Below, one piece after another: positions 1 to 7,665 of a DNA stretch of 48,975 bases. How positions within the stretch are numbered: the first letter of the stretch is position 1; every line of letters begins with the position of its first letter. Both the position numbers and the translations under genes were made by a program. The DNA is from an uncultured Bilophila sp. (lineage in GTDB: Bacteria; Desulfobacterota; Desulfovibrionia; Desulfovibrionales; Desulfovibrionaceae): NCBI GenBank assembly GCA_910585945.1, contig CAJUHZ010000018.1:1-48975 (forward strand), written 5' to 3'. Under the pieces are notes generated by a model, which searched no databases, was not told where the DNA came from, and saw only the letters and a list, made by a program, of their open reading frames with translations.

Positions 1-2
1 GT

Positions 3-170
3 TCCCCTTTCCTGGCAAGGGCCTACTGTCAGATCAAGTCGAGACTACCTCAATTGAAGAGTGTCAACCCAGAATATCGCCCGATAGTCATTGAATTGGG
101 GGAGCAGACTTTTGACAGCTTCCGTGTGATTGGTCAGATCCTCTGGGTGGGGAGAGAATACCAGGAGTAG
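3..170 (+). CDS. C-terminal end of a LexA/S24-type repressor (partial at window edge)
   Basis: An open frame enters from the left window edge and ends at the TAG at 168-170, giving about 55 codons. The peptide contains NPEYRPIVIEL followed by FRVIGQILWVGR. This resembles the last beta strands of S24-family (LexA, UmuD, phage CI-like) proteins, in which an N-x-x-Y-x-x-x-x-(I/V) stretch is followed by VIGxVxWVGR. In the family this domain carries the Ser-Lys autopeptidase that inactivates a repressor during the SOS response. Only the tail is visible, so the DNA-binding domain and catalytic residues cannot be checked. It lies next to other phage-like fragments, which suggests a prophage or integrative-element repressor. 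The call rests on the C-terminal pattern alone. Confidence 0.55.
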   Translation, partial: SPFLARAYCQIKSRLPQLKSVNPEYRPIVIELGEQTFDSFRVIGQILWVGREYQE

Positions 171-337
171 CGTTTTTTTCCAGCGTCAGAGTCTCCCGAT
201 TGGTAGCCTTCATATTCTCATTTCTCGTGCGGATCAGCTCCCCGATTACCCTCCCGTTCTCAAACCTTTTTTCACGCCGCCATTCTCCTCCGGTCAAGCA
301 CCAGACCGGCGTCAGTCAAAGGAAAGTCGGGCATCGG

Positions 338-640
338 TCAACTACAGTTGGCTCCTGTAGCCATTCTCATCTTTCCTGTGGCCCCATAGCCGCTTTTCCC
401 CTGCCGGATGATGACCACGCCACGCCGCCAGTTGAAGGCGTCCCATGTCAGGCTGAAAAGTTCCACCTGCCCCGGACGCAGGGCAAGAAAAAAGGCGGTT
501 TTCACCGCCCATTGCAGGTATTCGGGAAGCTCTGGATACAATCGCCGCAGATCGTCGACGCTGGCCCGGCGGCGGAGATGCATTCCAACGCTGTGAGCAG
601 CCTTGAAAAAGTCTTTCAGGGCGCGGCGGGCGCGTCAGGG
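338..640 (-). pseudogene. Tyrosine recombinase (phage integrase) core fragment
   Basis: A minus-strand open frame runs from a TGA near 642 to a stop at 338, with the only ATG at 583. The translation includes FFKAAHSVGMHLRRRA, then YPELPEYLQWAVKTAFFLAL, then RPGQVELFSLTWDAFNW and VVIIRQGKSG. This matches the start of the catalytic core of tyrosine recombinases, where an Arg in the LRxGE-like box is followed by a W-x-x-(I/F)D segment and a basic beta hairpin ending in K. The frame decays after the KSG sequence, and the distal H-x-x-R and Tyr boxes are absent. The N-terminal arm-binding domain is also missing. It is therefore a remnant and cannot be active. Confidence 0.6.
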
Positions 641-800
641 GAGTTGAGCAGAAAACTTTCCGAGCTTGAAGTTCAGCAGGTCAAAATGGCGAAAACGAAT
701 GCGCAGGAAGCGTATTCCCGCCAGCTTGTTGCGGTGAAAAAACAGATTGGCGACGTCATGGGTCTGTTCTCGCAGGCGGCTACCATTACTCAAAGGGACC
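641..800 (+). pseudogene. Coiled-coil coding remnant, function unknown
   Basis: A plus-strand frame here reads ELSRKLSELEVQQVKMAK and then YSRQLVAVKKQIGDVMGLFS. It has regular heptad-like hydrophobic spacing and codon use typical of the window. It is fused out of context to the antisense of the integrase fragment on its left and loses coding character on its right. No start codon or ribosome binding site can be assigned. I do not recognise the family. It most likely belongs to the mosaic of phage or element debris at the left edge, and it may not be expressed. Confidence 0.3.
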
Positions 801-882
801 AAACAGTTCACCGCAAACAGCAAGTAATGAGAATGAATCAAGGCTATCGTGCAGCGTGGGTTCGGAAATCGGGGGGAAGCAC

Positions 883-3800
883 TCAAACCCCCATCCTGAA
901 TGCCTTCCACTCTTTCGCTACCCGTAGCTCCACGCCGTTATCCAGCGCCTTGAAGTGTTGTTTGCCGCAATGGATTTTCAGGGCTTCGGGAGTACGCAGG
1001 TTGAACAGGCTGGTGTCGCCTTTGGTTTCGAGCACGAAGTAGAGTTTCTTTTCGCCGTTGCGGTCAAGGTACACAGCCCAATCGGGGTTGTAGGTTCCGA
1101 TGGGGGTTTCGATTTTGAACGTGCGCGGAATCTTGAAGAACATTTTCACGTCCGGGTCATTGTCCAGAGCCACGGCAAAGGGACGCTCCACCGTGTTGCT
1201 GTCGTAGATGATATGGTCGTAAACGCTGTGTTCCACGGTCACGGCGTTCTTTTCCAGATTGGCGACAAGTTCTTCGCTGTCAAAGATCTCCTGGATGTAG
1301 TATTCCTGCCCGGCCAGTTTGAGGTAACTGATGCCGTCCACGGCCAGTTGGTGGCGACGGTTCCTGATGATTTCCACCGCGCGTTCGATGAACAGTTGCG
1401 GATTGTTGCGCAAGTCCTGCAAGCGTTCGCTCTGGAGCAGGATTTCGCAGACCGTGGCCCGCCGGGTCAGGGTCTGCTCGCCAATGACGGCCAGCACGTC
1501 CGGCATTCCGGCGTAGCTGTCGCGGATATCCATAGTCCGCATTCCGGTTTCACGGTGGGTCACTCCGGCCGATTCTATGGCGATGCTCGCGGTCTGCGAG
1601 ACAAGGCATGCTCTGGGTATGGGTTCCATCTCCCGCAAGTCCCTGACGCATTGACTGATCAGGGTTGCGCTGTCGATGTTCACCCGGTAGGTGGTTTTCT
1701 GCTTGATTTTGTCCCACAGTTCCAGAAATTCCGGCGAGGCCGTGACCTGCTTTTTCAGCCTGACCGTCACATCGCGGGAAGCGTCGCGGAGCGGCGGGCG
1801 TCTGTCCACGCCCTTGATGACGGATTCAACGCGTTCGCGCGCGGCCTCGAATTTTTTCGGCAGATCCACGGTTCCTGTTTTCAGAGCGTTTTTCAGCGTA
1901 TCCTTGATCTTGCCGTTTTTGTCCGTGTAGCCCTTGGCGTGCAGGTGGGTGAGCAGTTCCTGGGCGTCTTCATAGGAAACGGTTTTTTCCGTCCGCACGG
2001 TTTGGGTGTAGGTTGCGCCGGAGAGGGCGGTTTTCAGGGCCGCGGTTGTAACCGGCGTAGCCGCGGCTTCGCTTGCAATCGTGACTGAGGTGATTGTCTT
2101 GGCGACTTCCACCTTGGCCGCGGCCACTTCCTGCGGCAGGTTCAGGCTATTCTGTTCAATGGCTGTTTGCAGCGCCGGTTGCGCCTGCCCTTCGGGCGAG
2201 ATGTAGCCCTGTTTTTCGAGGTGCGCGACGATCTGCGCGGCTTCTTCCGGGGCGATGGTCTTCTTTTCCTCAACTGTCTCCGTGTAGGTCATTCCGGCAA
2301 AGAGGCTCAATTGCAGCACGCCGAACTTCAGGCCGGTTTCGTCCTCGATTTCCTTCTGGAGCGTGGCCGCGAATTCAGCAAAACTTTCATTCGCCATGAC
2401 GTGCAACAGATTGATGTTTTGGTCTTCAATGCGTTCTCCGTCCTGATTTACGCAGAGCCGGAGGCCGCGGCCGATTTTCTGGCGACAGGTGAAGGCGGAT
2501 TTCTGATCAATGAGCGTGCAGACCTGAAACACATTGGGATTGTCCCATCCCTCTTTCAGCGCGGAATGCGAGAAGATGAAGCGCAAGGGGCACTCGAACG
2601 ACAGAAGCCGCTCCTTGTCCTTCATGATGGTGTTGTAGGTGGTGGAATCGTCCTGGGAATCGCCTTTGGTGTCCTTGTAATTACCCTTTTTGTCCTGGGA
2701 AAAGTAGCCGTCATGCACATCCTCAACCGGTGTGAAGAAGCGCTCCTTCAGTTCGGCATACCTGGGAAGATCCAGGAGTTCACGATAGCAGTCCTCAAAC
2801 ATCTCCGCGTAGAGGCCCTTGCCGCCTTCCGGAGTGCGGTATTTCCTCACTTCATCAATGAAGAACAGGGAGAGCACCTTGATGCCTTTTCCCGTGAAGC
2901 GCAATTCCTTGTCAAAATGGGCTTCTATGGTGCGGCGGATCTGCGCCCGCTTGACGATGTTCTCATCAATGCCGCCGATGGTCCGGCCAAGTTGCAGGAA
3001 TTCGCCGCTGCCGAACTCGATTCCTTCCAGGCCGGGCGTACAGTCAATGCCCACAACCGCATACCCCTCGTACAGATCGCGTTGACCGGAAAGCACGAAC
3101 AGGTCTGCATTCGGTTTGAGGGTGACGCTTTTCCGGGCGACCTTGCCGTCCTTGGCGGCTACGTCCATTTCCACTCTCGCGCGGTAGCCCCTGTCGTCTT
3201 TGGTGACGGAAAGCAGCCTGATGTACGGCTTGTTGAAGCCGTGCGCCACCTGGTTTGAGGACACGCAGATTTGCTTGACCAGCCCCATCTGGTAGGCGTC
3301 GACAGGCGTGAGCCGGAACAGCAGATTGACCTTTTCCCGGTGGGTGGCCGAATAACGCAGCACGCAGAGCGGGTTCAGGGAGGCGATGGCTTCCTTTGCC
3401 TTGGGCGTGTTGTCCACGCTTTGCGGCTCGTCAATGATCACGATGGGCCGGGTGTCGCGGATAAAATTCATGGCGGACTCGCCGGAGAGCCGGTCCTGAA
3501 CCTGATTGATCACGTTCTCCGCCTTTTTGAAGGCGTCGATATTGATGATCATGATTTCGATGTTGGCGCTTGTGGCGAAGCGGCGCACATCGGACAAGCG
3601 GGCGCTGTTGTAAATGAAGTAGCGGCACGGAACATTGTTGTAGAGAACGCCGAAGTGCTCCCGCGTGATCTGGAAAGATTTGTACACGCCCTCGCGAATG
3701 GCCACGGACGGCACAACAATGATGAACTTGGTAAAGCCGAAACGCTTGTTCAATTCAAAGATAGTCTTGGTGTAGACATAGGTTTTGCCGGTTCCGGTTT

Positions 3801-4065
3801 CCATTTCCACGGAAAACTGCTTTTCTTCCAGACTGTCCGTCAGGGGCAGAGTATTGCGTTTCTGCACAGCCCGCATGTTGGCGAGCATGGTTTCATCATC
3901 AATGAGCAGAGCATTGCCGATGCCGTACTGTGTTTCCAGCAGTGTCGGACGATCCTCACGAACAAGGGAAAAGGCAGCGGTCTTTTTTTCCTGGCCGATG
4001 AACAGGTCGGCCACGGCGTTGACCGCGGCTGTCTGGAAGGGCTGGTTGACGAATTTGAGTTTCAT
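883..4065 (-). CDS. res: Type III restriction endonuclease subunit (Res): helicase plus PD-(D/E)XK nuclease
   Basis: A 1060-residue protein, within the usual size of Res subunits. An SF2 helicase core is visible: Walker A METGTGKT at about residues 88-95, motif II DEPQ at 212-215, motif III SATH near 240, and a late motif with KIGRGLRL. At the C-terminus NPDWAVYL followed by VLETKGDT (about 990-1018) fits the D...E-x-K signature of the type III nuclease domain. In the family, Res translocates or slides along DNA and cuts when two head-to-head unmodified Mod sites are engaged. The start codon overlaps the stop of the upstream RhuM-family gene by four bases (4062-4065), which implies translational coupling. 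Residues about 590-665 and 685-755 are related to each other (TYTETV... and TYTQTV...), an internal duplication between helicase and nuclease. All key motifs are intact. Confidence 0.9.
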   Translation of the reverse strand: MKLKFVNQPFQTAAVNAVADLFIGQEKKTAAFSLVREDRPTLLETQYGIGNALLIDDETMLANMRAVQKRNTLPLTDSLEEKQFSVEMETGTGKTYVYTKTIFELNKRFGFTKFIIVVPSVAIREGVYKSFQITREHFGVLYNNVPCRYFIYNSARLSDVRRFATSANIEIMIINIDAFKKAENVINQVQDRLSGESAMNFIRDTRPIVIIDEPQSVDNTPKAKEAIASLNPLCVLRYSATHREKVNLLFRLTPVDAYQMGLVKQICVSSNQVAHGFNKPYIRLLSVTKDDRGYRARVEMDVAAKDGKVARKSVTLKPNADLFVLSGQRDLYEGYAVVGIDCTPGLEGIEFGSGEFLQLGRTIGGIDENIVKRAQIRRTIEAHFDKELRFTGKGIKVLSLFFIDEVRKYRTPEGGKGLYAEMFEDCYRELLDLPRYAELKERFFTPVEDVHDGYFSQDKKGNYKDTKGDSQDDSTTYNTIMKDKERLLSFECPLRFIFSHSALKEGWDNPNVFQVCTLIDQKSAFTCRQKIGRGLRLCVNQDGERIEDQNINLLHVMANESFAEFAATLQKEIEDETGLKFGVLQLSLFAGMTYTETVEEKKTIAPEEAAQIVAHLEKQGYISPEGQAQPALQTAIEQNSLNLPQEVAAAKVEVAKTITSVTIASEAAATPVTTAALKTALSGATYTQTVRTEKTVSYEDAQELLTHLHAKGYTDKNGKIKDTLKNALKTGTVDLPKKFEAARERVESVIKGVDRRPPLRDASRDVTVRLKKQVTASPEFLELWDKIKQKTTYRVNIDSATLISQCVRDLREMEPIPRACLVSQTASIAIESAGVTHRETGMRTMDIRDSYAGMPDVLAVIGEQTLTRRATVCEILLQSERLQDLRNNPQLFIERAVEIIRNRRHQLAVDGISYLKLAGQEYYIQEIFDSEELVANLEKNAVTVEHSVYDHIIYDSNTVERPFAVALDNDPDVKMFFKIPRTFKIETPIGTYNPDWAVYLDRNGEKKLYFVLETKGDTSLFNLRTPEALKIHCGKQHFKALDNGVELRVAKEWKAFRMGV

Positions 4066-5102
4066 GCGCCCTTTCCTTTTTTGAGAGCTTCAATTTTTTT
4101 GAATTCCCGCTCAGACTCCACGAAGTCTTTTTCTGCTTCCGTCGGTTCGGCCAGCAGTTGCGTCTTGTATTTCTCATATTCCGCATGGGCTTTTTGCAGC
4201 GCCTGCTCATGAGAGATTTTTCCGGCATGGGTCAGGAGTTCCCGCCCCGTCATGCTCAGAAACTGCTTCAGTCGCTCCGTCCAGTCTTGCATCGTTTGCG
4301 GATTGCGGTTCATGGCCTGAATTTCCGCTATTTCAAGATAGGCGGTGACGATGCGGTTGAGCATGTCCAGTTCCGTTTCGCTCAGGTAGTTTTTGGCCAC
4401 TTCCACATCGCGCTTGAGGAGCCGGGCGCCGGGGAAGTTGGTCACGCCCATTTGCGGCTGTTTCGCATCGGCGCGACAGTAGATGAGTTCCGCTGCCGTG
4501 TGCCCGTGCGCCGCCCAGTGCATCTGATTTTGCACCTGTTGGAAAAATGTCCTGGAGAGTTCGGAACGCGGATCATAGTCAATACTGGTGGCGTAAATAT
4601 CCAGCACCTTGCGCCAGAAGACTTTTTCCGAAGAACGAATGTCCCGGATACGGGCGAGAAGTTCCTCAAAGTAACGTGCCGACGCGGATTCCTTGAGGCG
4701 CTTGTCGTCAAGGGCAAAGCCCTTGAGCAGATATTCTTTCAGCAGGCGCGCCGCCCAAATCCGGAATTGCGTGCCGCGCAGACTGTTGACGCGGTACCCT
4801 ACAGAAATAATGGCGTCCAGATTGAAGTATTCGACCTGATAGGTTTTGTTGTCCGCGGCAGTTGTTGCAAATTTTGCAACAACTGAATCCCGTTGCAACT
4901 CACCGGTTTGAAAGATGTTTTTCAGGTGGCGGGAAATGCCGGACTTGTCCACCTGAAAAAGCTCGGCCATCTGGTTCAGGCTCAGCCACACGCTTTCGTC
5001 GTACAGGCGCACTTCAAGGCGCGGGCCGTCGCCTTCGGCCTGGTAGAGGAGGAGTTCCCCCCTTTTTTTATCCGGCACTTCAGCAGGAAGACGTTTTGTC
5101 AT
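4062..5102 (-). CDS. rhuM: RhuM-family putative DNA-binding protein
   Basis: A 346-residue protein matching the virulence RhuM family. The N-terminal third has VWLSLNQMAELFQVDKSGIS (about residues 38-57), which reads as a helix-turn-helix. It is followed by ISVGYRVNS and RIWAARLLKEYLLKGF, both typical of RhuM/Fic-associated N-terminal domains. The C-terminal half is helical and charged and ends in a lysine-rich tail. RhuM was named from a Salmonella pathogenicity island, but homologues are common in restriction and other defence islands, where their role is unresolved. Here it lies between mod and res, 16 bp downstream of mod and overlapping res by 4 bp, so it is probably part of the restriction operon. 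A regulatory or DNA-targeting accessory role is inference. Confidence 0.85.
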   Translation of the reverse strand: MTKRLPAEVPDKKRGELLLYQAEGDGPRLEVRLYDESVWLSLNQMAELFQVDKSGISRHLKNIFQTGELQRDSVVAKFATTAADNKTYQVEYFNLDAIISVGYRVNSLRGTQFRIWAARLLKEYLLKGFALDDKRLKESASARYFEELLARIRDIRSSEKVFWRKVLDIYATSIDYDPRSELSRTFFQQVQNQMHWAAHGHTAAELIYCRADAKQPQMGVTNFPGARLLKRDVEVAKNYLSETELDMLNRIVTAYLEIAEIQAMNRNPQTMQDWTERLKQFLSMTGRELLTHAGKISHEQALQKAHAEYEKYKTQLLAEPTEAEKDFVESEREFKKIEALKKGKGA

Positions 5103-5118
5103 GCGCGCAGGCTCCCGG

Positions 5119-7062
5119 CTACACCAGTTTCACTTCAATACTCCTGTCGCGCAGGATGTACCAGGCGTTGGACATGGCCGTGTCGTCGGGCAGGGAGTGT
5201 TCGGCAAGGATGATTTGTCCGGGGGCGTAGTTCGCCATTTCCTCGATCATGTCCACCGTCAGACCCTCCGACAGGCAGATGAGCAAGAGAAAATCCCCGA
5301 CAGACCAGGCTGTTTTGCCGGAAATATCCACCTGCGAGACGCTACAGGTCAGGGGAACCCCCATCTTGAGCATGATTTCGTACACAACATCAAGATCGGT
5401 ACGATCCGACTTTATCCGGTCGATCATGTTGTGCAGCCGGTTGCTGATGGAGAGCAAATCGTCTTCCGGGAACGGCGTGCTGTCCCATATTTTCAGGTTG
5501 GAAGAATCCAGTTTGAAGACCTTGAAGCCGGTGTCGGGCGATGGAGAATTGCTTGAAGCATCGTCACTATCGGGAACAAGCGAAAGCTGTTCCTTGTGTT
5601 TTGTTGTTTGCTTTTTATTCTGTTTTGTGGATTCGATATTCTCAAGCATTTTTGCGCCCGCCCGCCGAATCCGCTCCTTGCCGATTTCGCAGATATTCTT
5701 GTAGCCGGCCTTGAACGCTTCCGAACTTTCCGGGCACAATTCCGGAAGCTGCACCATGATGAATTGGCGGTTGCCGCCGTCCTCGGCATTGAGTTGCATT
5801 ACCGCATGGGCGGTTGTTGCGGAACCGGAGAAGAAATCAAGGATGATATCGGAATCGTTTGGTGTTGTGGTTGTTGCTATTTTGATAAAGTAGTGAGCTA
5901 AAAGTGTTGGCTTGGGAAAACCAAAGACTTTATTTCCGAATAATTCAGTAATTTCTTTTGTTCCATCTTGAGTCATACCAATTTCATTAGGTAGGTTTGT
6001 ACTGACAGGCATAAAACCAAATTTTTCGCCTGCTTTTGCCATATCGTCTTCTTTGAAGTAACGCAGAGCAGGCTTGGAGATATTCAAAAAATCATAGTCG
6101 CCAGGGAATACAATTCTGCCATCAGCATAGTATTTATCAAAAGTTTCTTTTGTAATGGCCCAGGTTCTATTGGGATTTGCAGGATATTCATCCCCATTTT
6201 TTGGGTTTACCATTGTAAAAAAACTGTTTGGTCTTTCACTGGCGCTTGTTTGCTTGGTAAGATCATGAATTCGCCAGGGTCTTCCCGGCAAATCGTCTGT
6301 TTCAAAATATTTTCGCGTACCGCCTTCAATACAAGCTACAAATTTATCAGATTTTGCATAACATAGTACCCATTCATAATCTTGTGAAATACCAAATGGT
6401 ACATCTGACTTTGCAGTACGTTTGCGCCATGGAAATTGTCCAGTAAAATTCTCTTCTCCAAAAACTTCATCACACATTTTGCGTAAATTAGCCTGTTCAC
6501 CATCATCAATCGAAATGAAAATAACGCCGTCATCCCGGAGCAGGTTCGCGGCCAGACGCAAACGCGGGTACATCATGTTCAGCCAGTTGGTGTGAAAGCG
6601 CCCCATTGCCTCGGGGTTGCTTTTGGTGGTCTGGCTGGTCACTTCCCTGTAGCGTTCGAGCGGGTCTTTGAAGTCGTCCTCATACACAAAATCGTTGCCC
6701 GTGTTGTACGGCGGATCGATGTAGATCATCTTGATACGGCGGAAATACGACGTCTGCAACAGTTTCAGGACTTCCAGATTGTCGCCTTCGATGTACAGAT
6801 TTTGCGTGGTCTCGAAATTGACGCTTTCTTCCGCGCACGGACGGAGTGTTGCCGTGGAGCGTTGCTGGGCAAGGGGAAGACATTGGCTCTTGCCCTTCCA
6901 GGTGAATTCGTACTTCTCAAAATCCTTGAGGATGTATTCGCCACAGAGCGAGAGCAGCTTGTCGATATCCAGCTTGCCCTCAACAAAGCATTGCGGGAAA
7001 ACCGAAGCCAGCTTTTCGCGCTCGGTCTGTTCGATATCCTTGGAGAGGCCGGAAATCTTCAT
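5119..7062 (-). CDS. mod: Type III-like DNA N6-adenine or N4-cytosine methyltransferase (Mod)
   Basis: A beta-class amino-methyltransferase of 647 residues. Motif IV DPPYNTGNDF lies at about residues 116-125, well before the SAM-binding motif I DFFSGSATTAHAV near 399-411. That permuted order with a target-recognition region in between defines the beta class. In type III systems Mod recognises a short asymmetric site, methylates one strand and directs Res. I chose the ATG at 7062 because a GGAG lies 9 bases upstream; an in-frame ATG at 7077 would add five residues and has no good ribosome binding site. The stretch at about 5860-6540, covering the target-recognition region, is far more AT-rich than both flanks. 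A repeat array (7093-7190) lies directly upstream, so the gene may depend on read-through from the helicase gene. Confidence 0.9.
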   Translation of the reverse strand: MKISGLSKDIEQTEREKLASVFPQCFVEGKLDIDKLLSLCGEYILKDFEKYEFTWKGKSQCLPLAQQRSTATLRPCAEESVNFETTQNLYIEGDNLEVLKLLQTSYFRRIKMIYIDPPYNTGNDFVYEDDFKDPLERYREVTSQTTKSNPEAMGRFHTNWLNMMYPRLRLAANLLRDDGVIFISIDDGEQANLRKMCDEVFGEENFTGQFPWRKRTAKSDVPFGISQDYEWVLCYAKSDKFVACIEGGTRKYFETDDLPGRPWRIHDLTKQTSASERPNSFFTMVNPKNGDEYPANPNRTWAITKETFDKYYADGRIVFPGDYDFLNISKPALRYFKEDDMAKAGEKFGFMPVSTNLPNEIGMTQDGTKEITELFGNKVFGFPKPTLLAHYFIKIATTTTPNDSDIILDFFSGSATTAHAVMQLNAEDGGNRQFIMVQLPELCPESSEAFKAGYKNICEIGKERIRRAGAKMLENIESTKQNKKQTTKHKEQLSLVPDSDDASSNSPSPDTGFKVFKLDSSNLKIWDSTPFPEDDLLSISNRLHNMIDRIKSDRTDLDVVYEIMLKMGVPLTCSVSQVDISGKTAWSVGDFLLLICLSEGLTVDMIEEMANYAPGQIILAEHSLPDDTAMSNAWYILRDRSIEVKLV

Positions 7063-7092
7063 TTTGCTTCGCTCCATTCAGGGTTAGATTTA

Positions 7093-7190
7093 GGTAATAG
7101 GGGATAGGTAATAGGTAATAGTTGATAGGGAATAGGGGATAGGTAATAGGTACTAGGGAATAGGGGATAGGTAAAAGGTGATAGGGAATA
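7093..7190. repeat. Array of 14 degenerate 7-bp tandem repeats (left array)
   Basis: Exactly 98 bases divide into 14 consecutive heptamers. On the plus strand they conform to G-G/T-K-R-A-T-A, with GGTAATA, GGGGATA and GGGAATA as the main variants. The array starts just upstream of mod and ends 18 bp before the stop of the four-helix-bundle gene. The pattern resembles the short tandemly repeated heptamers described in cyanobacterial and other genomes. Read as protein in one frame it gives the Pro-Ile-Pro-Tyr-Ser-Leu type of low-complexity peptide, which is not a gene. Confidence 0.9.
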
Positions 7191-7207
7191 AGAAAAACAA
7201 TGAAATA

Positions 7208-7558
7208 TCATTTGTTCTGTTTTGCTTTTTTTACAATAGCTGTCAGCATTTTTAATATCTCTGTACAATCTTTTTCCATATCTTCATACTGTACTTGCGT
7301 TAAATATTCTGTTTGTGCAAGAAGTTCAAGCCAGTACCCGGTTTCAGCTATTTCTTTTAACGCGATGGAATTTTTATGAATAAAATCATCCGTGCTTTGA
7401 GCATACCTTGCTTCACGAAGGTTGGCGCCGACACTCGTACCGCTTCGCAGAAGCTGCCTGGACATGATGAATTCTTTCTTTTCCGCGCATAAATATTTGT
7501 ACAGGTTAACAACCCGTACAGCAAATTTGATACTTTTATCAAAAACAGTTTCAGCCAT
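7208..7558 (-). CDS. Four-helix-bundle protein (23S rRNA intervening-sequence / S23 family)
   Basis: A 116-residue, all-helical protein. The family hallmarks are visible: SRQLLRSGTSVGANLREA at about residues 33-50, AQSTDDFIHKNSIALKE at about 53-69, and the ETGYWLELL segment at about 72-80. The family was named from proteins encoded in 23S rRNA intervening sequences. Relatives include the Avd accessory protein of diversity-generating retroelements, which binds nucleic acid as a pentameric barrel. No reverse transcriptase or variable repeat is present, so a retroelement is not supported here. The gene is AT-rich and sits between two heptamer arrays in opposite orientation, within an otherwise tight restriction operon. 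Its purine-rich leader (GGAAGAG before the ATG) abuts or derives from the right array. This suggests arrival as a cassette. Its function is unknown. Confidence 0.88.
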   Translation of the reverse strand: MAETVFDKSIKFAVRVVNLYKYLCAEKKEFIMSRQLLRSGTSVGANLREARYAQSTDDFIHKNSIALKEIAETGYWLELLAQTEYLTQVQYEDMEKDCTEILKMLTAIVKKAKQNK

Positions 7559-7567
7559 TTTTCTCTT

Positions 7568-7665
7568 CCCTCTTCCCTATTAACTATTACCTATTACCTA
7601 TTACCTATCCACTATTCCCTCTTACCTATTAACTATTCCCTATTAACTATTCCCTGTCCCCTATC
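7568..7665. repeat. Array of 14 degenerate 7-bp tandem repeats (right array, opposite orientation)
   Basis: Another 98 bases divide into 14 heptamers on the plus strand, mostly ACCTATT, CCCTATT and AACTATT, with a partial unit after them. These are reverse complements of the units in the left array, so the two arrays face each other across the four-helix-bundle gene. The array overlaps the 3' end of the helicase gene: the last codons (VIGDRE) and the TAG at 7647-7649 are made of repeat sequence. Confidence 0.9.

Noticed and set aside
955..4212. Several long plus-strand open frames across the res gene
   Set aside because: They are antisense to res, lack ribosome binding sites and show no family motifs. 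Res has all helicase and nuclease motifs in the minus frame.
7059..7268. Small minus-strand frame rich in Pro-Ile-Pro-Tyr-Ser-Leu
   Set aside because: It is a translation of the heptamer repeat array, not a protein gene.
7208..7558. Diversity-generating retroelement accessory (avd) locus
   Set aside because: The protein family is related, but there is no reverse transcriptase, template repeat or variable repeat in the window.
7093..7665. CRISPR array
   Set aside because: The units are contiguous 7-mers without spacers, and no cas genes are present.
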